Assembly: GCA_934667845.1 (NCBI GenBank)
Contig: CAKUMQ010000002.1
Location: 1 to 64,000 of the forward strand
Length of the DNA: 64,000 bases
Direction: 5' to 3'
Source of the DNA: an uncultured Eubacteriales bacterium
GTDB lineage: Bacteria > Bacillota > Clostridia > Oscillospirales > Acutalibacteraceae
Each line of letters opens with the position of its first letter. Position 1 is the stretch's first letter. The notes under the pieces are model-generated. The model was given only the letters and a program-made list of their open reading frames with translations. It was not told the DNA's origin and did not search any database. The position numbers were made by a program, and so were the translations under genes. Positions 1 through 9,249 of this stretch are shown one piece after another.

Positions 1-54
<54 letters not shown>

Positions 55-62
55 ACAAGAGA

Positions 63-99
63 AAACAGGTCATCGGAATTCTCCGATGACCTGTTTTTT
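63..99 (+). terminator. Rho-independent terminator after the 5S rRNA
   Basis: A 13-bp perfect stem (65-77 pairing with 82-94) with a four-base loop is followed by a run of six T. It would end the rRNA operon transcript. Confidence 0.9.
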
Positions 100-889
100 G
101 CGTATGCCAGGAAAATGGCGGAAAGCACGAGACGGCAAAACGCACATATTCTTGCCGCGACGGCTCAAGACAGCAGTGCGCGCGGTTTACTTCAGCAGAC
201 AGCTTGAGCAGAGAACGCTCGTTTTGCCGCTGCACCGCGCGGCACATCGGCAGATGGCGGGGAGGAAGCCCGTTTGCCGGGATACGGGCAGCAAGGAAAT
301 GCAGATCACATGCCGCAAAGCCGCCTAAGGATCATGCCATACCATGACCCTTAGGCGGTTTTTGTGCGTTATCTGCTGTATGTCAGCCGGTGCGCCCCGC
401 CCGCGCGTGTCCGCGCTTGGCAGGCGCGCACAAGCGACATAGCGCGCCGACAGATCTATTATCGGGCACACGACTGCGCCCATTGCACGGCACGCACCGC
501 AACCCCGAGGGCACCCCCTGACCTGCCGACAGAGCAGGCACGGTTGTGATCGGTGGGCGGGGGGAGCTGTCGATCCGCCCCGCCCCGCTGAATCGGGGGA
601 CAGGAGGAGCAGCCGCACAGGTATGCAGCCGGAGGCGGAGCGAGCGGCCGGTGCGGCGCAGGACGGGGATGCGTCCGGCTTTGCCTGTCCGCGTTGCTCA
701 GTCGAATGTGTGCGCCATTGTAGGCAGGGATGCGCAGGGCTTGCGTTGGTGCCGGCGGTGCGGCGGCAATTGCGGCGGAGCGCCAAGCCGCTGAGCCATG
801 TACCGGCAAACCGGGCAGATGTAGATGGTGGGGGGAGAATCGCTGCAGGAATGCGTGGTGTATTTATTCAAGAAGTGGTCTTTTATTAA
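100..889. other. Stretch without a recognisable gene
   Basis: Open frames exist here on both strands, but their translations are rich in Arg, Cys, Pro and Ala, have no good ribosome-binding site and resemble no family I know. No tRNA cloverleaf was seen. Apart from the hairpin at 321-363 I see no supported feature. The high G+C content alone explains the open frames. Confidence 0.5.
321..363 (+). terminator. Rho-independent terminator-like hairpin
   Basis: CCGCCTAAGG (321-330) pairs with CCTTAGGCGG (349-358), with further pairing inside, and is followed by five T. No gene ends just upstream, so it may end an unrecognised short transcript from 100-320 or serve as a second stop for the rRNA operon. 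Confidence 0.7.
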
Positions 890-891
890 AT

Positions 892-905
892 GTTTTACGC
901 TAACA
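892..905. promoter_or_regulatory. Possible degenerate LacI-family operator
   Basis: The right half GCTAACA matches the half-site of the three clear operators at 2888, 14479 and 22016. The left half is poor (GTTTTAC). It lies upstream of the first GH78-like gene and just upstream of a promoter-like pair of hexamers. I rate it a possible weaker member of the same regulon. Confidence 0.4.
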
Positions 906-918
906 TACTATTTTTATA

Positions 919-947
919 TTTACAAAACCGCAGAAATGTGGTATTTT
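919..947 (+). promoter_or_regulatory. Promoter for the GH78-like gene
   Basis: TTTACA (919-924) and TATTTT (942-947) are separated by 17 bp, and the gene starts about 50 bases downstream. An alternative pair, TTTACG (894-899) and TATTTA (917-922), also has 17-bp spacing and would overlap the operator-like site at 892-905. Confidence 0.5.
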
Positions 948-999
948 ACTGTACAGATATGGCTTGGCTGAAACTGAAACAGAAATGGGAGGAATACCT

Positions 1000-2538
1000 A
1001 TGAATGACGCCTTTATCCGCACGGCGGCAGAGCTTTGCCCGCAGCTCCATGAAATGACAGCAGCACCCGTGAGCTGCTTTCATCTGGCCAAAAACAACGG
1101 ACAATGGGAGGGCGGCAGCGCCTACGCAGTGGAGGACGCCTATGCGGCAGTGCTGCGCAAGGGTGATGCGCTGTATTTTGACTTCGGCGAGCACAGGGTA
1201 GGCTATCTGTCCTTTTCCGCTGCGGTGACCTCCGGAACGGCAGACGCCCCCGCCTATCTGCGGATCATTGCCGGTGAACGGCTGTGTGAGCTGGGCGAGG
1301 ATCCCGACAGCTACGCGGGCGTGCTGAGCAAGAGCTGGCTTCAGGTGGAGCATCTGCATGTGGATGTGCTGCCCGCCGTGATCGCACTGCCCCGGCGGTA
1401 TGCGTTCCGGTATGTGAAGATCGAGGTGCTGGATACCTCCAATCAATTCGGCATCTCCCTGCGCGACCTCTCCGTTCGTACGGTATCGGCGGTGCGGATG
1501 GAGGAGGTAAAGCCGCTCGGGTCAAAGGATCCGTTTTGGAATAAAATGGACGAGATCGCGCTGCGGACCCTGCGGGACTGCATGCAGGAGGTGTTTGAAG
1601 ACGGTCCGAAGCGGGACAGACGCCTGTGGCTCGGCGACCTGTATCTGCAGTCGCTTGCCAACTATGTCACCTTCGGCAAAAACGATCTGGTCAAGCGCTG
1701 TCTGTATCTGTTTGCGGGATTGGCAAGGGACAACGGCGCGATCCATGCCTGCTGTTTTTTGTATCCCGAGCCGCATACCGACGGCTGCTTTCTTCTGGAT
1801 TATGCGCTTTTGTTCACCTCGACCCTGTATGAATACGGGAAAGCAACGGGCGACCGGCAAACGGTGGAGCAGCTTTGGCCGGCGGCATACCGGCAGCTGG
1901 AGATAGCGGCAGAGCGGATGGGAGAAAACGGCGTGCTGACGGATTCGACCGACTGGTGGTGCCACATCGACTGGAGCAGCGGAAATCTGAATAAGCAGGC
2001 GAGCGCACAGGGCGTTTTCCTGTTTGCGTTGCGGCAGGGCGCCGAATTGGCGGCGGAGCTGGGGGCGGAAGCCGAAAAGGCATGCATAGACAGGTGGATC
2101 GCGGCGGCGGAGAGCGGTATGAGGAACGTGCTTTGGGATGCCGAGGCGGGATCATTCCGCAGCGGCGCAGAGGGGCAGATCTCACTGATCTCCCAGGTGT
2201 GGGGTGTGCTGTCCGGCGTGCTGTCCCCCGAGGAAAGCCGCACCCTGCTGCTTCGCTGCCGGGAGCGGCGGAGCGAAATGGCGGTGCAGATGAGCACGCC
2301 GTATGCGGTACACTACTGGATCGAGGCACTGCTGCAGTGCGGTCTGACGGAGATCGCCAAGGAGGAGCTGCGTGCGTACTGGGGCGGTATGATGGCGCTG
2401 GGGGCGGATTGCTTCTGGGAGACCTATGACCCGAAGCAGCCGGACTTTTCGCCGTACGGCACGCCGACGATCAACAGCTATTGCCACGCGTGGAGCTGCA
2501 CGCCGACCTATTTCCTGAGAAAATACGCGCTGGGGTAA
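1000..2538 (+). CDS. GH78-like alpha-L-rhamnosidase-type six-hairpin glycosidase
   Basis: This 512-residue protein looks like the catalytic (alpha/alpha)6-barrel part of the GH78/rhamnosidase superfamily, which removes terminal L-rhamnose or related sugars from glycans. The hallmark is the DGPKRDRRLWLGDL stretch near residue 200, equivalent to the acidic catalytic loop of these enzymes. Trp-rich barrel segments and a small N-terminal beta-sandwich region surround it. There is no signal peptide, so it probably acts in the cytoplasm on imported oligosaccharides. I chose the ATG at 1000 because GGGAGGA lies seven bases before it; an in-frame upstream codon at 964 has no such site. It is monocistronic, ended by the hairpin at 2541. 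The exact substrate is uncertain because this superfamily is broad. Confidence 0.75.
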   Translation: MNDAFIRTAAELCPQLHEMTAAPVSCFHLAKNNGQWEGGSAYAVEDAYAAVLRKGDALYFDFGEHRVGYLSFSAAVTSGTADAPAYLRIIAGERLCELGEDPDSYAGVLSKSWLQVEHLHVDVLPAVIALPRRYAFRYVKIEVLDTSNQFGISLRDLSVRTVSAVRMEEVKPLGSKDPFWNKMDEIALRTLRDCMQEVFEDGPKRDRRLWLGDLYLQSLANYVTFGKNDLVKRCLYLFAGLARDNGAIHACCFLYPEPHTDGCFLLDYALLFTSTLYEYGKATGDRQTVEQLWPAAYRQLEIAAERMGENGVLTDSTDWWCHIDWSSGNLNKQASAQGVFLFALRQGAELAAELGAEAEKACIDRWIAAAESGMRNVLWDAEAGSFRSGAEGQISLISQVWGVLSGVLSPEESRTLLLRCRERRSEMAVQMSTPYAVHYWIEALLQCGLTEIAKEELRAYWGGMMALGADCFWETYDPKQPDFSPYGTPTINSYCHAWSCTPTYFLRKYALG

Positions 2539-2540
2539 AC

Positions 2541-2594
2541 AAAACGGTCGGGGTACAATGGCTCCTGAAACGGAGCATTTCCCCGATCTGTTTT
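2541..2594 (+). terminator. Terminator of the GH78-like gene
   Basis: The flanks AAAACGGTCGGGG and CCCCGATCTGTTTT pair with one small bulge around an inner GCTCC/GGAGC stem and end in TTTT. It starts two bases after the stop codon. Confidence 0.75.
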
Positions 2595-2856
2595 GTCTCA
2601 TCACTGGCCATACAGGCGGTATAGCTGCGTTTTTCGATTTGCCATGCGAAAAAACTTTCCGTTTCAGGTTAAAGATTTTCGGCGAACAGCGTTTTCCGGC
2701 GGCGCGACGCCCGACCGCGGAATACGGTCGTATCCCGAGCGGAGGGCAACAGAGCCGATGACAACGCTGCTCAGCCGAAAAATTGTCCCCGTTGGCTTTG
2801 CCTGAGCGCGGAAGATATAGCAAAACAGAGTTTTTCCCGGTTTTCCATAAAGGGGG
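2595..2856. other. Intergenic stretch with nothing recognised
   Basis: There is no convincing open frame with a ribosome-binding site and no known RNA motif between the terminator at 2594 and the promoter at 2857. It may hold upstream regulatory DNA for the transport operon. Confidence 0.5.
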
Positions 2857-2885
2857 TTGACAAATAAGGGGGACGGCGCTATAAT
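2857..2885 (+). promoter_or_regulatory. Consensus sigma-A promoter of the transport operon
   Basis: TTGACA (2857-2862) and TATAAT (2880-2885) both match consensus exactly and are spaced by 17 bp. The operator at 2888 covers the expected start of transcription, so this strong promoter should be kept off by a repressor. Confidence 0.92.
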
Positions 2886-2887
2886 GA

Positions 2888-2901
2888 TGTTAGCGCAAAC
2901 A
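2888..2901. promoter_or_regulatory. LacI-family operator
   Basis: TGTTAGCGCAAACA is a near-perfect palindrome with the central CG typical of LacI/GalR operators. It begins two bases after the -10 hexamer. The likely regulator is the LacI protein at 20917-21969, the only LacI gene in the window. Confidence 0.85.
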
Positions 2902-2992
2902 ATTTGATATAATTTTGCTATTTTTCGGATATATGACGGAATGGCGCCGGACGGCAGCGGTGAAAAGAGCGCTTTTGGGCAGGAGGAACGAT

Positions 2993-5890
2993 ATGAAAAG
3001 AGAGTGGACGCGGCGCTTAGCGGCGCTGATTTCGTGCGCAGCTTGCCTGACGGCGCTTTTGCCCGTATCGGCGGCGCAAAACGAACCGGCTGCGTCAAAC
3101 GAGACGGCGGCATGGGAAGCGGATCCCGCGGACAACAGCTATGCGGACTATCTCGAGCAGCATGAGGCGGCGGGGTACGCGCAGACGGCGATATCTATCC
3201 CGGCCGCCGCGTATGCGGCAGCGGAAAAGGCCGAGACCGCCGCGCATTTCCACGGCAGTGAGGAGCCCGTGCTGATCACAGACGAGGGTGGGGTGCTGTC
3301 CTATGATGTGACGGTTGCGCAGGCGGGACTGTATGCCTTTGCGGCGGAATATTACCCGATCGACGACGGAGGCGTGATCCGCCGCAAAATAACGATCGAC
3401 GGAGCGGTTCCCTTTGACGAGGCGGAAAGCGCCGTGCTGCCGCGGGTCTTTTGCGACGAAACGCCGCTTGCCCATCGCGACGGCAAAAACGATACGGTTC
3501 CGGCGCAGGTGCCCGCCGACCGGTTTGTTAAAGCCTATATCAGCGGGACGGGGTTCGGCAACAGCGGGAAGCTGCTGTTTTATCTGACGGCGGGCACCCA
3601 CCGCATCGGGATCACGGCGCTTGAGCAGAGGATCGCCCTCCGCGCGCTGTCTTTGGAGTCCTTTGCGGAGTCGGCGGCGGATTACGCCGCGTATCTGGCG
3701 GCATGTGAAGAGGCGGGTATGCAAAGGGTGACCGGCGCACTCACGGACGGGCTGCTGCTGTGGCAGGCGGAGGAGTGCCTGGAAAAATCTGACGCCTCGC
3801 TGTACGCCGTCAACGACAATTCCTCCCCGTATAATCAGCCGTTTGATCTGTCCAAGCAAAAGCTGAACGTCATCGGAAAGGAAAAGTGGCAGGACCCCGG
3901 TCAGTGGATCAGCTGGGAAATAACGGTTCCCGAAAGCGGGCTGTACCGGTTGGGATTCCGGGCAAAGCAGAGCTATTCGCGGGATGTCGATTCCGTGCGT
4001 GCGGTGTATATTGACGGCGAGCTGCCGTTTCGCGAGGCGGGCGAGCTGACATTCGGCTATAACGACCGATGGCAGGTGACGCTGGCGGGCGGCGAGACGC
4101 CGTATTGGTTCTGCTTGGAAAAGGGGACCCACACCGTGACGATGCAGGTGGCAGACGGTGCGCTGTCCACCCTGCTGCGCCGCGCGGAAAAAAGCGTACA
4201 GGCGCTCAACCAGGCGAGCTGGGCGCTGCTGACGCTGATGGGCAGCGAGCCGGATCCCTACCGCGACTACAATATAGACCTCTATATGCCGGAAACGGTG
4301 GAGCTCCTCGCCGAGCAGGCGCAGGTGCTGCAGACGCTTTCGGACGAATGGATGAAGATCACCGGCGAGCGCGGCGCCAATGTGGTGCAGATCGACGTGC
4401 TGGTATACGAGCTGCGGGAAATGGCAGAAAGTCCCGAAAAAATCCCGGAGTATTTTGCCGTGTTCCGCGATAACCTGAGCAACCTTGCCAATATGGTCAT
4501 GAATGCCTACCGTCAGCCGTTGGGACTCGACTATCTGTTCCTCTGCGAGGAGGGCGCGGCGCTCCCGAAGGCAGAGCCGTCATTTTTCGGCTCGCTGTAT
4601 TACGGGTTTCGCCGGTTTTTCGCCTCGTTCTTTTCGGATTATAACGTGCTGTCGGAGGAGACGGAGTCGGGAGAGCAAAAGGAGATTCGCCTATGGATCG
4701 GCAATGGGCTGACGGGCGGGCGCGATCAGGCGATCACGCTGAACAATCTGATCCTGCGCTATTTCACGGCAGAGAAAAACATCGGCGTGCGCGTGGAAAT
4801 CGTGCCGCCGTCCACGATACTGACCGCTACGGTGGCGGGAGAGGGGCCGGATGTGGCGCTGCAGCTCAACAGCGGCGATCCGGTGAACTATGCCATGCGC
4901 CATGCGGTGAAGGATCTGTCCGCGCTTCCCGGCTTTAATCAAATTGCCGGGCAGTTCCCGCAGAGCACGTTTACGGGGTTCACCTATCAAAACGGCATAT
5001 ATGCGCTGCCGGAGACGCTGTCTTTTCCGGTGATGTTCTACCGCAGGGATATCCTGCGGCGGTTGGGCATTGATGTTGACGCTATCGAGACGTGGGACGA
5101 TCTTCTGGAGCTTTTGCCGGTCATTCAGGGCGAAAACATGAATGTGTCGGTCGCGGCGGGGTATATGTCCTATGTGATGCTTCTGTATCAGTCGGGCGGC
5201 AAGCTCTACCGCAACGGCGACACGGAGTCGGATCTGGATTCCGCCGTGAGCCTGGATGCATTTGACCGCATGATGGAGCTGTATACCCAGTTCGGACTGC
5301 CGGTCTCCTATTCCTTTGCCCAGCGCTTTCGCACCGGGGAGATCGTGATCGGCGTAGAGGACTGCACACAGTATAATATGCTGCAGATTTCCGCGCCGGA
5401 AATCCGGAACAACTGGGGGATTGCCGCAGTTCCCGGCACGCGGCTGGCGGATGGCAGCATCTCCCGCACGGTGCCGGTCAGCGCGACCGGCTGCGTGATC
5501 ATGTCGGCGTGCCGGGATATCGCGTCGGCATGGGAATTCCTGCAATGGTATACCGATGCGGAAACGCAGTATCAGTATGGCCGTGAGCTGGAAAGCGTCA
5601 TGGGACTGGGCGCCCGTTATTTTGCGGCAAACGAGGGCGCGCTGACCCGCTTAAACTGGAGCGTGGCGGAGAAAACCGTGCTGACGCGGCAGATCGGACA
5701 GACTGCCGGTATCCCGGAGGTGCCGGGCGGTTATCTGACGGCGCGTAATGTCGGCTTTGCGATCACCACCGCCTACAGCGAAAACGCCGACGCGCGCCGC
5801 ACGCTGCTGGGGTATGTGGATTCGATTCATGCCGAAATCGCTCTGAAACGGAAGGAATTTTCTCTGAGCGGAAAGGGGGAGCAGGAATGA
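2993..5890 (+). CDS. Domain-fused extracellular solute-binding protein (ABC sugar uptake)
   Basis: A 965-residue secreted protein. Residues 1-28 form a signal peptide ending near VSAAQ; there is no lipobox, which is unusual for a Gram-positive binding protein. Two jelly-roll-like modules follow (about 80-240 and 255-410), each with an I-D-G-x-x-P-F beta-hairpin typical of galactose-binding-like carbohydrate modules. Then comes a helical linker (410-550) and a family-1 solute-binding domain (560-965, with GEGPDVALQLNSGDP and W-E-F-L-Q-W). The start at 2993 has AGGAGG nine bases upstream. The next gene overlaps its stop by four bases, and both neighbours are permeases, so it is the receptor of that importer. 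Usual binding proteins are 400-550 residues, so the N-terminal half is an addition. A paralogue with the same layout starts at 62483. Confidence 0.88.
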   Translation: MKREWTRRLAALISCAACLTALLPVSAAQNEPAASNETAAWEADPADNSYADYLEQHEAAGYAQTAISIPAAAYAAAEKAETAAHFHGSEEPVLITDEGGVLSYDVTVAQAGLYAFAAEYYPIDDGGVIRRKITIDGAVPFDEAESAVLPRVFCDETPLAHRDGKNDTVPAQVPADRFVKAYISGTGFGNSGKLLFYLTAGTHRIGITALEQRIALRALSLESFAESAADYAAYLAACEEAGMQRVTGALTDGLLLWQAEECLEKSDASLYAVNDNSSPYNQPFDLSKQKLNVIGKEKWQDPGQWISWEITVPESGLYRLGFRAKQSYSRDVDSVRAVYIDGELPFREAGELTFGYNDRWQVTLAGGETPYWFCLEKGTHTVTMQVADGALSTLLRRAEKSVQALNQASWALLTLMGSEPDPYRDYNIDLYMPETVELLAEQAQVLQTLSDEWMKITGERGANVVQIDVLVYELREMAESPEKIPEYFAVFRDNLSNLANMVMNAYRQPLGLDYLFLCEEGAALPKAEPSFFGSLYYGFRRFFASFFSDYNVLSEETESGEQKEIRLWIGNGLTGGRDQAITLNNLILRYFTAEKNIGVRVEIVPPSTILTATVAGEGPDVALQLNSGDPVNYAMRHAVKDLSALPGFNQIAGQFPQSTFTGFTYQNGIYALPETLSFPVMFYRRDILRRLGIDVDAIETWDDLLELLPVIQGENMNVSVAAGYMSYVMLLYQSGGKLYRNGDTESDLDSAVSLDAFDRMMELYTQFGLPVSYSFAQRFRTGEIVIGVEDCTQYNMLQISAPEIRNNWGIAAVPGTRLADGSISRTVPVSATGCVIMSACRDIASAWEFLQWYTDAETQYQYGRELESVMGLGARYFAANEGALTRLNWSVAEKTVLTRQIGQTAGIPEVPGGYLTARNVGFAITTAYSENADARRTLLGYVDSIHAEIALKRKEFSLSGKGEQE

Positions 5891-6825
5891 CCGGACAGGT
5901 GGCCCCGCTGCGGCAGCGGCTGTCAGAGGATACGCACCTTTTTGTGCGGCAGGTCAAAAAGCACCGGGTGCATTATCTGTTTATGCTGCCCTATGCCGCG
6001 ATCTTCTTTACGTTTACCATTTTGCCCGTCCTGATGTCCATTGTGCTGAGCTTTACGAGCTTCAATATGCTGGAGCCACCGAAGGGGATCTGGTTTGACA
6101 ACTATTTCCGGCTCTTTCTGAATGACGATATCTTTATCACCGCCCTGAAAAACACAGTTGTATTGGCGGTTGTGACCGGTCCGCTCGGGTTTTTGCTGTC
6201 GTTTTTCCTTGCCTGGCTGATCAACGAGCTGACCCATTTCGCCCGCGTGTTTTTTACGGTGGTGATCTACGCGCCGTCTATTTCCGGCGGCATGTTCATC
6301 ATGTGGACCTATCTGTTCAGCGGAGATCTCAAGGGCTATGTCAACAGCCTGCTCTTCCGGCTGGGACTGATACGGGAGCCGATCCTGTTTTTCCAGGATG
6401 CGCGGTTTATGGTGCCGCTCGTGATCCTCGTGGTGCTCTGGATGAGCTTCGGCACCTCGTTTCTGGTGTTTATTGCCGGATTTCAGGGCTTGGATCGCCA
6501 GTATTATGAGGCGGCGGCGATTGACGGCATCCGCAACCGGTGGCAGGAGCTGTGGTATATCACCCTGCCGCTTTTGCGGCCGCAGCTGCTGCTCAACGCC
6601 GTGCTGAGCATTGTCAATGCCTTTACCATCGGCGATGTCGTGACGTCGCTGTGCGGGTTTCCCAGCACGAACTATGTGGCGCATACGGTGATCAACCATT
6701 TGCAGGATTACGGCACGGTGCGGTATGAAATGGGGTATGCCTCCGCCATTGCCACGCTGCTGTTTGCGATTATGCTGTCGTGCAACCGGCTGATCCGCCG
6801 CCTGCTGAAAGGGATTGGAACTTAA
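5887..6825 (+). CDS. CUT1 sugar ABC transporter permease, MalF/UgpA type
   Basis: A 312-residue inner-membrane permease of the binding-protein-dependent family. About six hydrophobic segments are visible, the first at residues 35-55. The EAA loop reads EAAAIDGIRNRWQELWYITLP and docks the ATPase. The ATG overlaps the stop of the binding-protein gene as ATGA, showing tight coupling. Its partner permease follows after three bases. No ATPase gene is present in the window, as expected for CUT1 systems that share one multitask ATPase. Confidence 0.92.
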   Translation: MTGQVAPLRQRLSEDTHLFVRQVKKHRVHYLFMLPYAAIFFTFTILPVLMSIVLSFTSFNMLEPPKGIWFDNYFRLFLNDDIFITALKNTVVLAVVTGPLGFLLSFFLAWLINELTHFARVFFTVVIYAPSISGGMFIMWTYLFSGDLKGYVNSLLFRLGLIREPILFFQDARFMVPLVILVVLWMSFGTSFLVFIAGFQGLDRQYYEAAAIDGIRNRWQELWYITLPLLRPQLLLNAVLSIVNAFTIGDVVTSLCGFPSTNYVAHTVINHLQDYGTVRYEMGYASAIATLLFAIMLSCNRLIRRLLKGIGT

Positions 6826-6828
6826 GCT

Positions 6829-7698
6829 ATGACTGTAACGCGTTGTTTATTCAAAAACCGCCTGGCGCGTTCCGGCTTCGGCAATTTTCTGCTGCTGCTG
6901 TTTCTGTGTCTGGTGGCGGCACTGATGCTGCTGCCGTTTGTGTATACCGTTTCCACCTCGCTCAAGCCGGTGAATGAGTTGTGGCTGTTTCCGCCGCGCT
7001 TTTTCGTGAAGCACCCCACATGGCGGAATTTCGGCGACCTCGTCTATCTGATGTCGGATTCCTGGGTGCCGTTTTCGCGGTATATCTTCAACACGGTATT
7101 TATCACTGTCGTGGGAACGGTGGGGCATATCGTGATCGCCTCAATGTGCGCGTATCCGATCTCCAAATACCGGTTTCCCGGTTCTGTGGGCTTTTTCCGC
7201 CTTGTGCAGACGGCGCTGATGTTCAGCTCGTCGGTCACGTCCATTCCGAGCTTTATCATTGTGTCGCGGCTCGGACTGCTCAACACCTACTGGGCGGTGA
7301 TCATTCCGGCGTTCGGTATGCCGCTCGGGCTGTTTATCATGAAGCAGTTTATGGATCAGACCGTGCAGATGGCGATTCTGGAAAGCGCGGAGATCGACGG
7401 CGCGGGTGAGCTGCAGAAATTCGTGCATCTGGTGATGCCGATGGTTAAGCCGGCATGGCTGACGCTGATGATCTTTACCGTGCAGTCGTTGTGGGCGCTC
7501 GGCAATACGCCGTACATATACAATGAGCAGCTGAAAACGCTGCCGTTTGCCATGTCGCAGATTCAGACGGCCGGTATTGCCCGTGCGGGCGTCGGTGCGG
7601 CGGCATCGGTGCTGATTATGCTGGTGCCGCTGACGGTGTTCATCGTGTCGCAGTCGAGTATTATGGAAACGATGTCCACCTCCGGCATGAAGGATTGA
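6829..7698 (+). CDS. CUT1 sugar ABC transporter permease, MalG type
   Basis: A 289-residue permease that pairs with the product of the preceding gene. It has about six membrane spans, a MalG-type N terminus with the STSLKP periplasmic turn, and the EAA loop ESAEIDGAGELQKFVHLVMP near residue 187. The ribosome-binding site before 6829 is poor, so translation is probably coupled to the upstream gene, which ends three bases earlier. Confidence 0.92.
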   Translation: MTVTRCLFKNRLARSGFGNFLLLLFLCLVAALMLLPFVYTVSTSLKPVNELWLFPPRFFVKHPTWRNFGDLVYLMSDSWVPFSRYIFNTVFITVVGTVGHIVIASMCAYPISKYRFPGSVGFFRLVQTALMFSSSVTSIPSFIIVSRLGLLNTYWAVIIPAFGMPLGLFIMKQFMDQTVQMAILESAEIDGAGELQKFVHLVMPMVKPAWLTLMIFTVQSLWALGNTPYIYNEQLKTLPFAMSQIQTAGIARAGVGAAASVLIMLVPLTVFIVSQSSIMETMSTSGMKD

Positions 7699-7712
7699 GA
7701 AAGGAAATCGCC

Positions 7713-9224
7713 ATGCGTTGTTTTCGGTCGGCAAAAATAAAGATGGCACTGCTGATCCCGGGGCTTCTCCTGTGCGCACTGTCGATTCCGGCATCGGCAT
7801 ATACAGACGGGCAGGCGGAGGTCTGCTATACCTATGACAAGGACGGAAAGGATGTGCTGATCCCGGAGGCGTACCGCTTTCGGGAGTCGGTGGCTCTGCA
7901 GGATGCCGGCGGCACGGCGGCAGATGAGCCGCAGGATCTGTATGTGGATGCGGCGGGCAGCCTGTATATTGCCGATACCGGCAATGACCGTGTGCTGATC
8001 TATGACGCGCAGCTTCACCCCGTGTCGGTCATCGACACGATAGAATTTTCCGGGGAGCGCAGCGCGCTGAACCGTCCCGAGGGCGTGTATGTCTACCCGG
8101 ACGGCCGTCTGCTGATCGCCGATACGGAAAATGAGCGGCTGGTCATCTGCGACCGGCAGGGACGGGCATCCGCCATTGTTGAAAAGCCGGAAAACATGGT
8201 CGGCGTGACGGAGGACGGCCGCTTCCTGCCGGTGAAGGCGGCGGCGGACAGCGTGGGACGCCTGTATGTGGCGGCAAGAAACGTCAATTACGGCTTTGTC
8301 CGTCTGGATGCGTCCGGGAGCTTTTTGGGCTATGTGGGCGCTCCGGCGGTGCAGCCGGATCTGTTCACCCTGTTTTGGCGGCGCTTTTCCACACAAAAGC
8401 AGCGGGATATGCTGGGGCAGTTTGTCGCGACAGAATACAGCAATATTTTTATTGAAGAGCGGAATTTTATCTGGGGCACGATCAGCACGCTGGACAATAC
8501 GGCGCTGGAAAGTGCCATCGCCTCGGGGGATACGAGCGGGAACGTGACGCCGGTCCGCCGCCTGAATTCGATTGGGCAGGACGTGCTGAAAAGAAACGGC
8601 ACGCATGCGCCGCTCGGGGATCTGTCCTATACGGATACGCCCTCAAAGATCGTGGATGTAGCGGTAAGCGAGTACGGCATATACAGCCTGCTCGACAGCG
8701 TAAAGGGACATATATTCACCTATGACGAGAACGGCAATCTCCTGTATGTGTTCGGCGGGATCGGCGTCAGAAAGTCCGGCTTCCGCGCGCCGGTGTCCAT
8801 TTCGTATGCCGGCGAGCTGCTGATCGTGCTGGATGCCACGCTCGGCGAGCTGAAGGTGTTTGAACCGACGGAATACGGCGCGCTGGTCCGTGAGGCGATC
8901 CGGGCGCAAAAGGAAGGCGACATCGAGAAAAATTATGCGCTCTGGAGCCGCGTCGTGGCGCAGAATACCAACTTTTCCTATGGCTATCGGGGGCTGGGCG
9001 ATGCGGTGATGAACCAGAAAGACTACAAAACGGCAATGGCGTATTATGAGCAGGCGGTGCTTCCCGGCGATTATTCCCGCGCCTTTGTCCAGCAGCGGCG
9101 TCTGACCATGCAGCGGGTGTTTCCGTGGATCATGGGCGGCATTCTCGTCCTGATCGCGGCGGCATGCGGCTGGTCGGTCGGCAGACGGGTTGTGCGCTAT
9201 TGCCGCGGAACCGACCGGAAATGA
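7713..9224 (+). CDS. Exported NHL-repeat protein with TPR-like helices and C-terminal membrane anchor
   Basis: A 503-residue protein: signal peptide (1-29, ending PASAYT), then NHL beta-propeller repeats over about 30-380 (for example LYVDAAGSLYIADTGNDRV and VYPDGRLLIADTENERLV), then a TPR-like helical stretch (about 390-455) and a single membrane helix near the C terminus (about 462-485) with a basic tail. The propeller should therefore face outside. I preferred the ATG at 7713 over the in-frame codon at 7695 because GAAAGGA lies just before it. NHL propellers bind proteins, RNA or glycans; which one here is unknown. The gene sits between permeases and the YIP1/DUF5696 pair, so a role in the same uptake system is the natural guess. 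Confidence 0.8.
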   Translation: MRCFRSAKIKMALLIPGLLLCALSIPASAYTDGQAEVCYTYDKDGKDVLIPEAYRFRESVALQDAGGTAADEPQDLYVDAAGSLYIADTGNDRVLIYDAQLHPVSVIDTIEFSGERSALNRPEGVYVYPDGRLLIADTENERLVICDRQGRASAIVEKPENMVGVTEDGRFLPVKAAADSVGRLYVAARNVNYGFVRLDASGSFLGYVGAPAVQPDLFTLFWRRFSTQKQRDMLGQFVATEYSNIFIEERNFIWGTISTLDNTALESAIASGDTSGNVTPVRRLNSIGQDVLKRNGTHAPLGDLSYTDTPSKIVDVAVSEYGIYSLLDSVKGHIFTYDENGNLLYVFGGIGVRKSGFRAPVSISYAGELLIVLDATLGELKVFEPTEYGALVREAIRAQKEGDIEKNYALWSRVVAQNTNFSYGYRGLGDAVMNQKDYKTAMAYYEQAVLPGDYSRAFVQQRRLTMQRVFPWIMGGILVLIAAACGWSVGRRVVRYCRGTDRK

Positions 9225-9249
9225 GCCTTGATGATAAGGAGAGCGAGAC

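Noticed and set aside
325..889. Several overlapping frames on both strands near the window start
   Set aside because: No ribosome-binding sites, Arg/Cys/Pro-rich translations and no family resemblance. Kept as an anonymous intergenic stretch.
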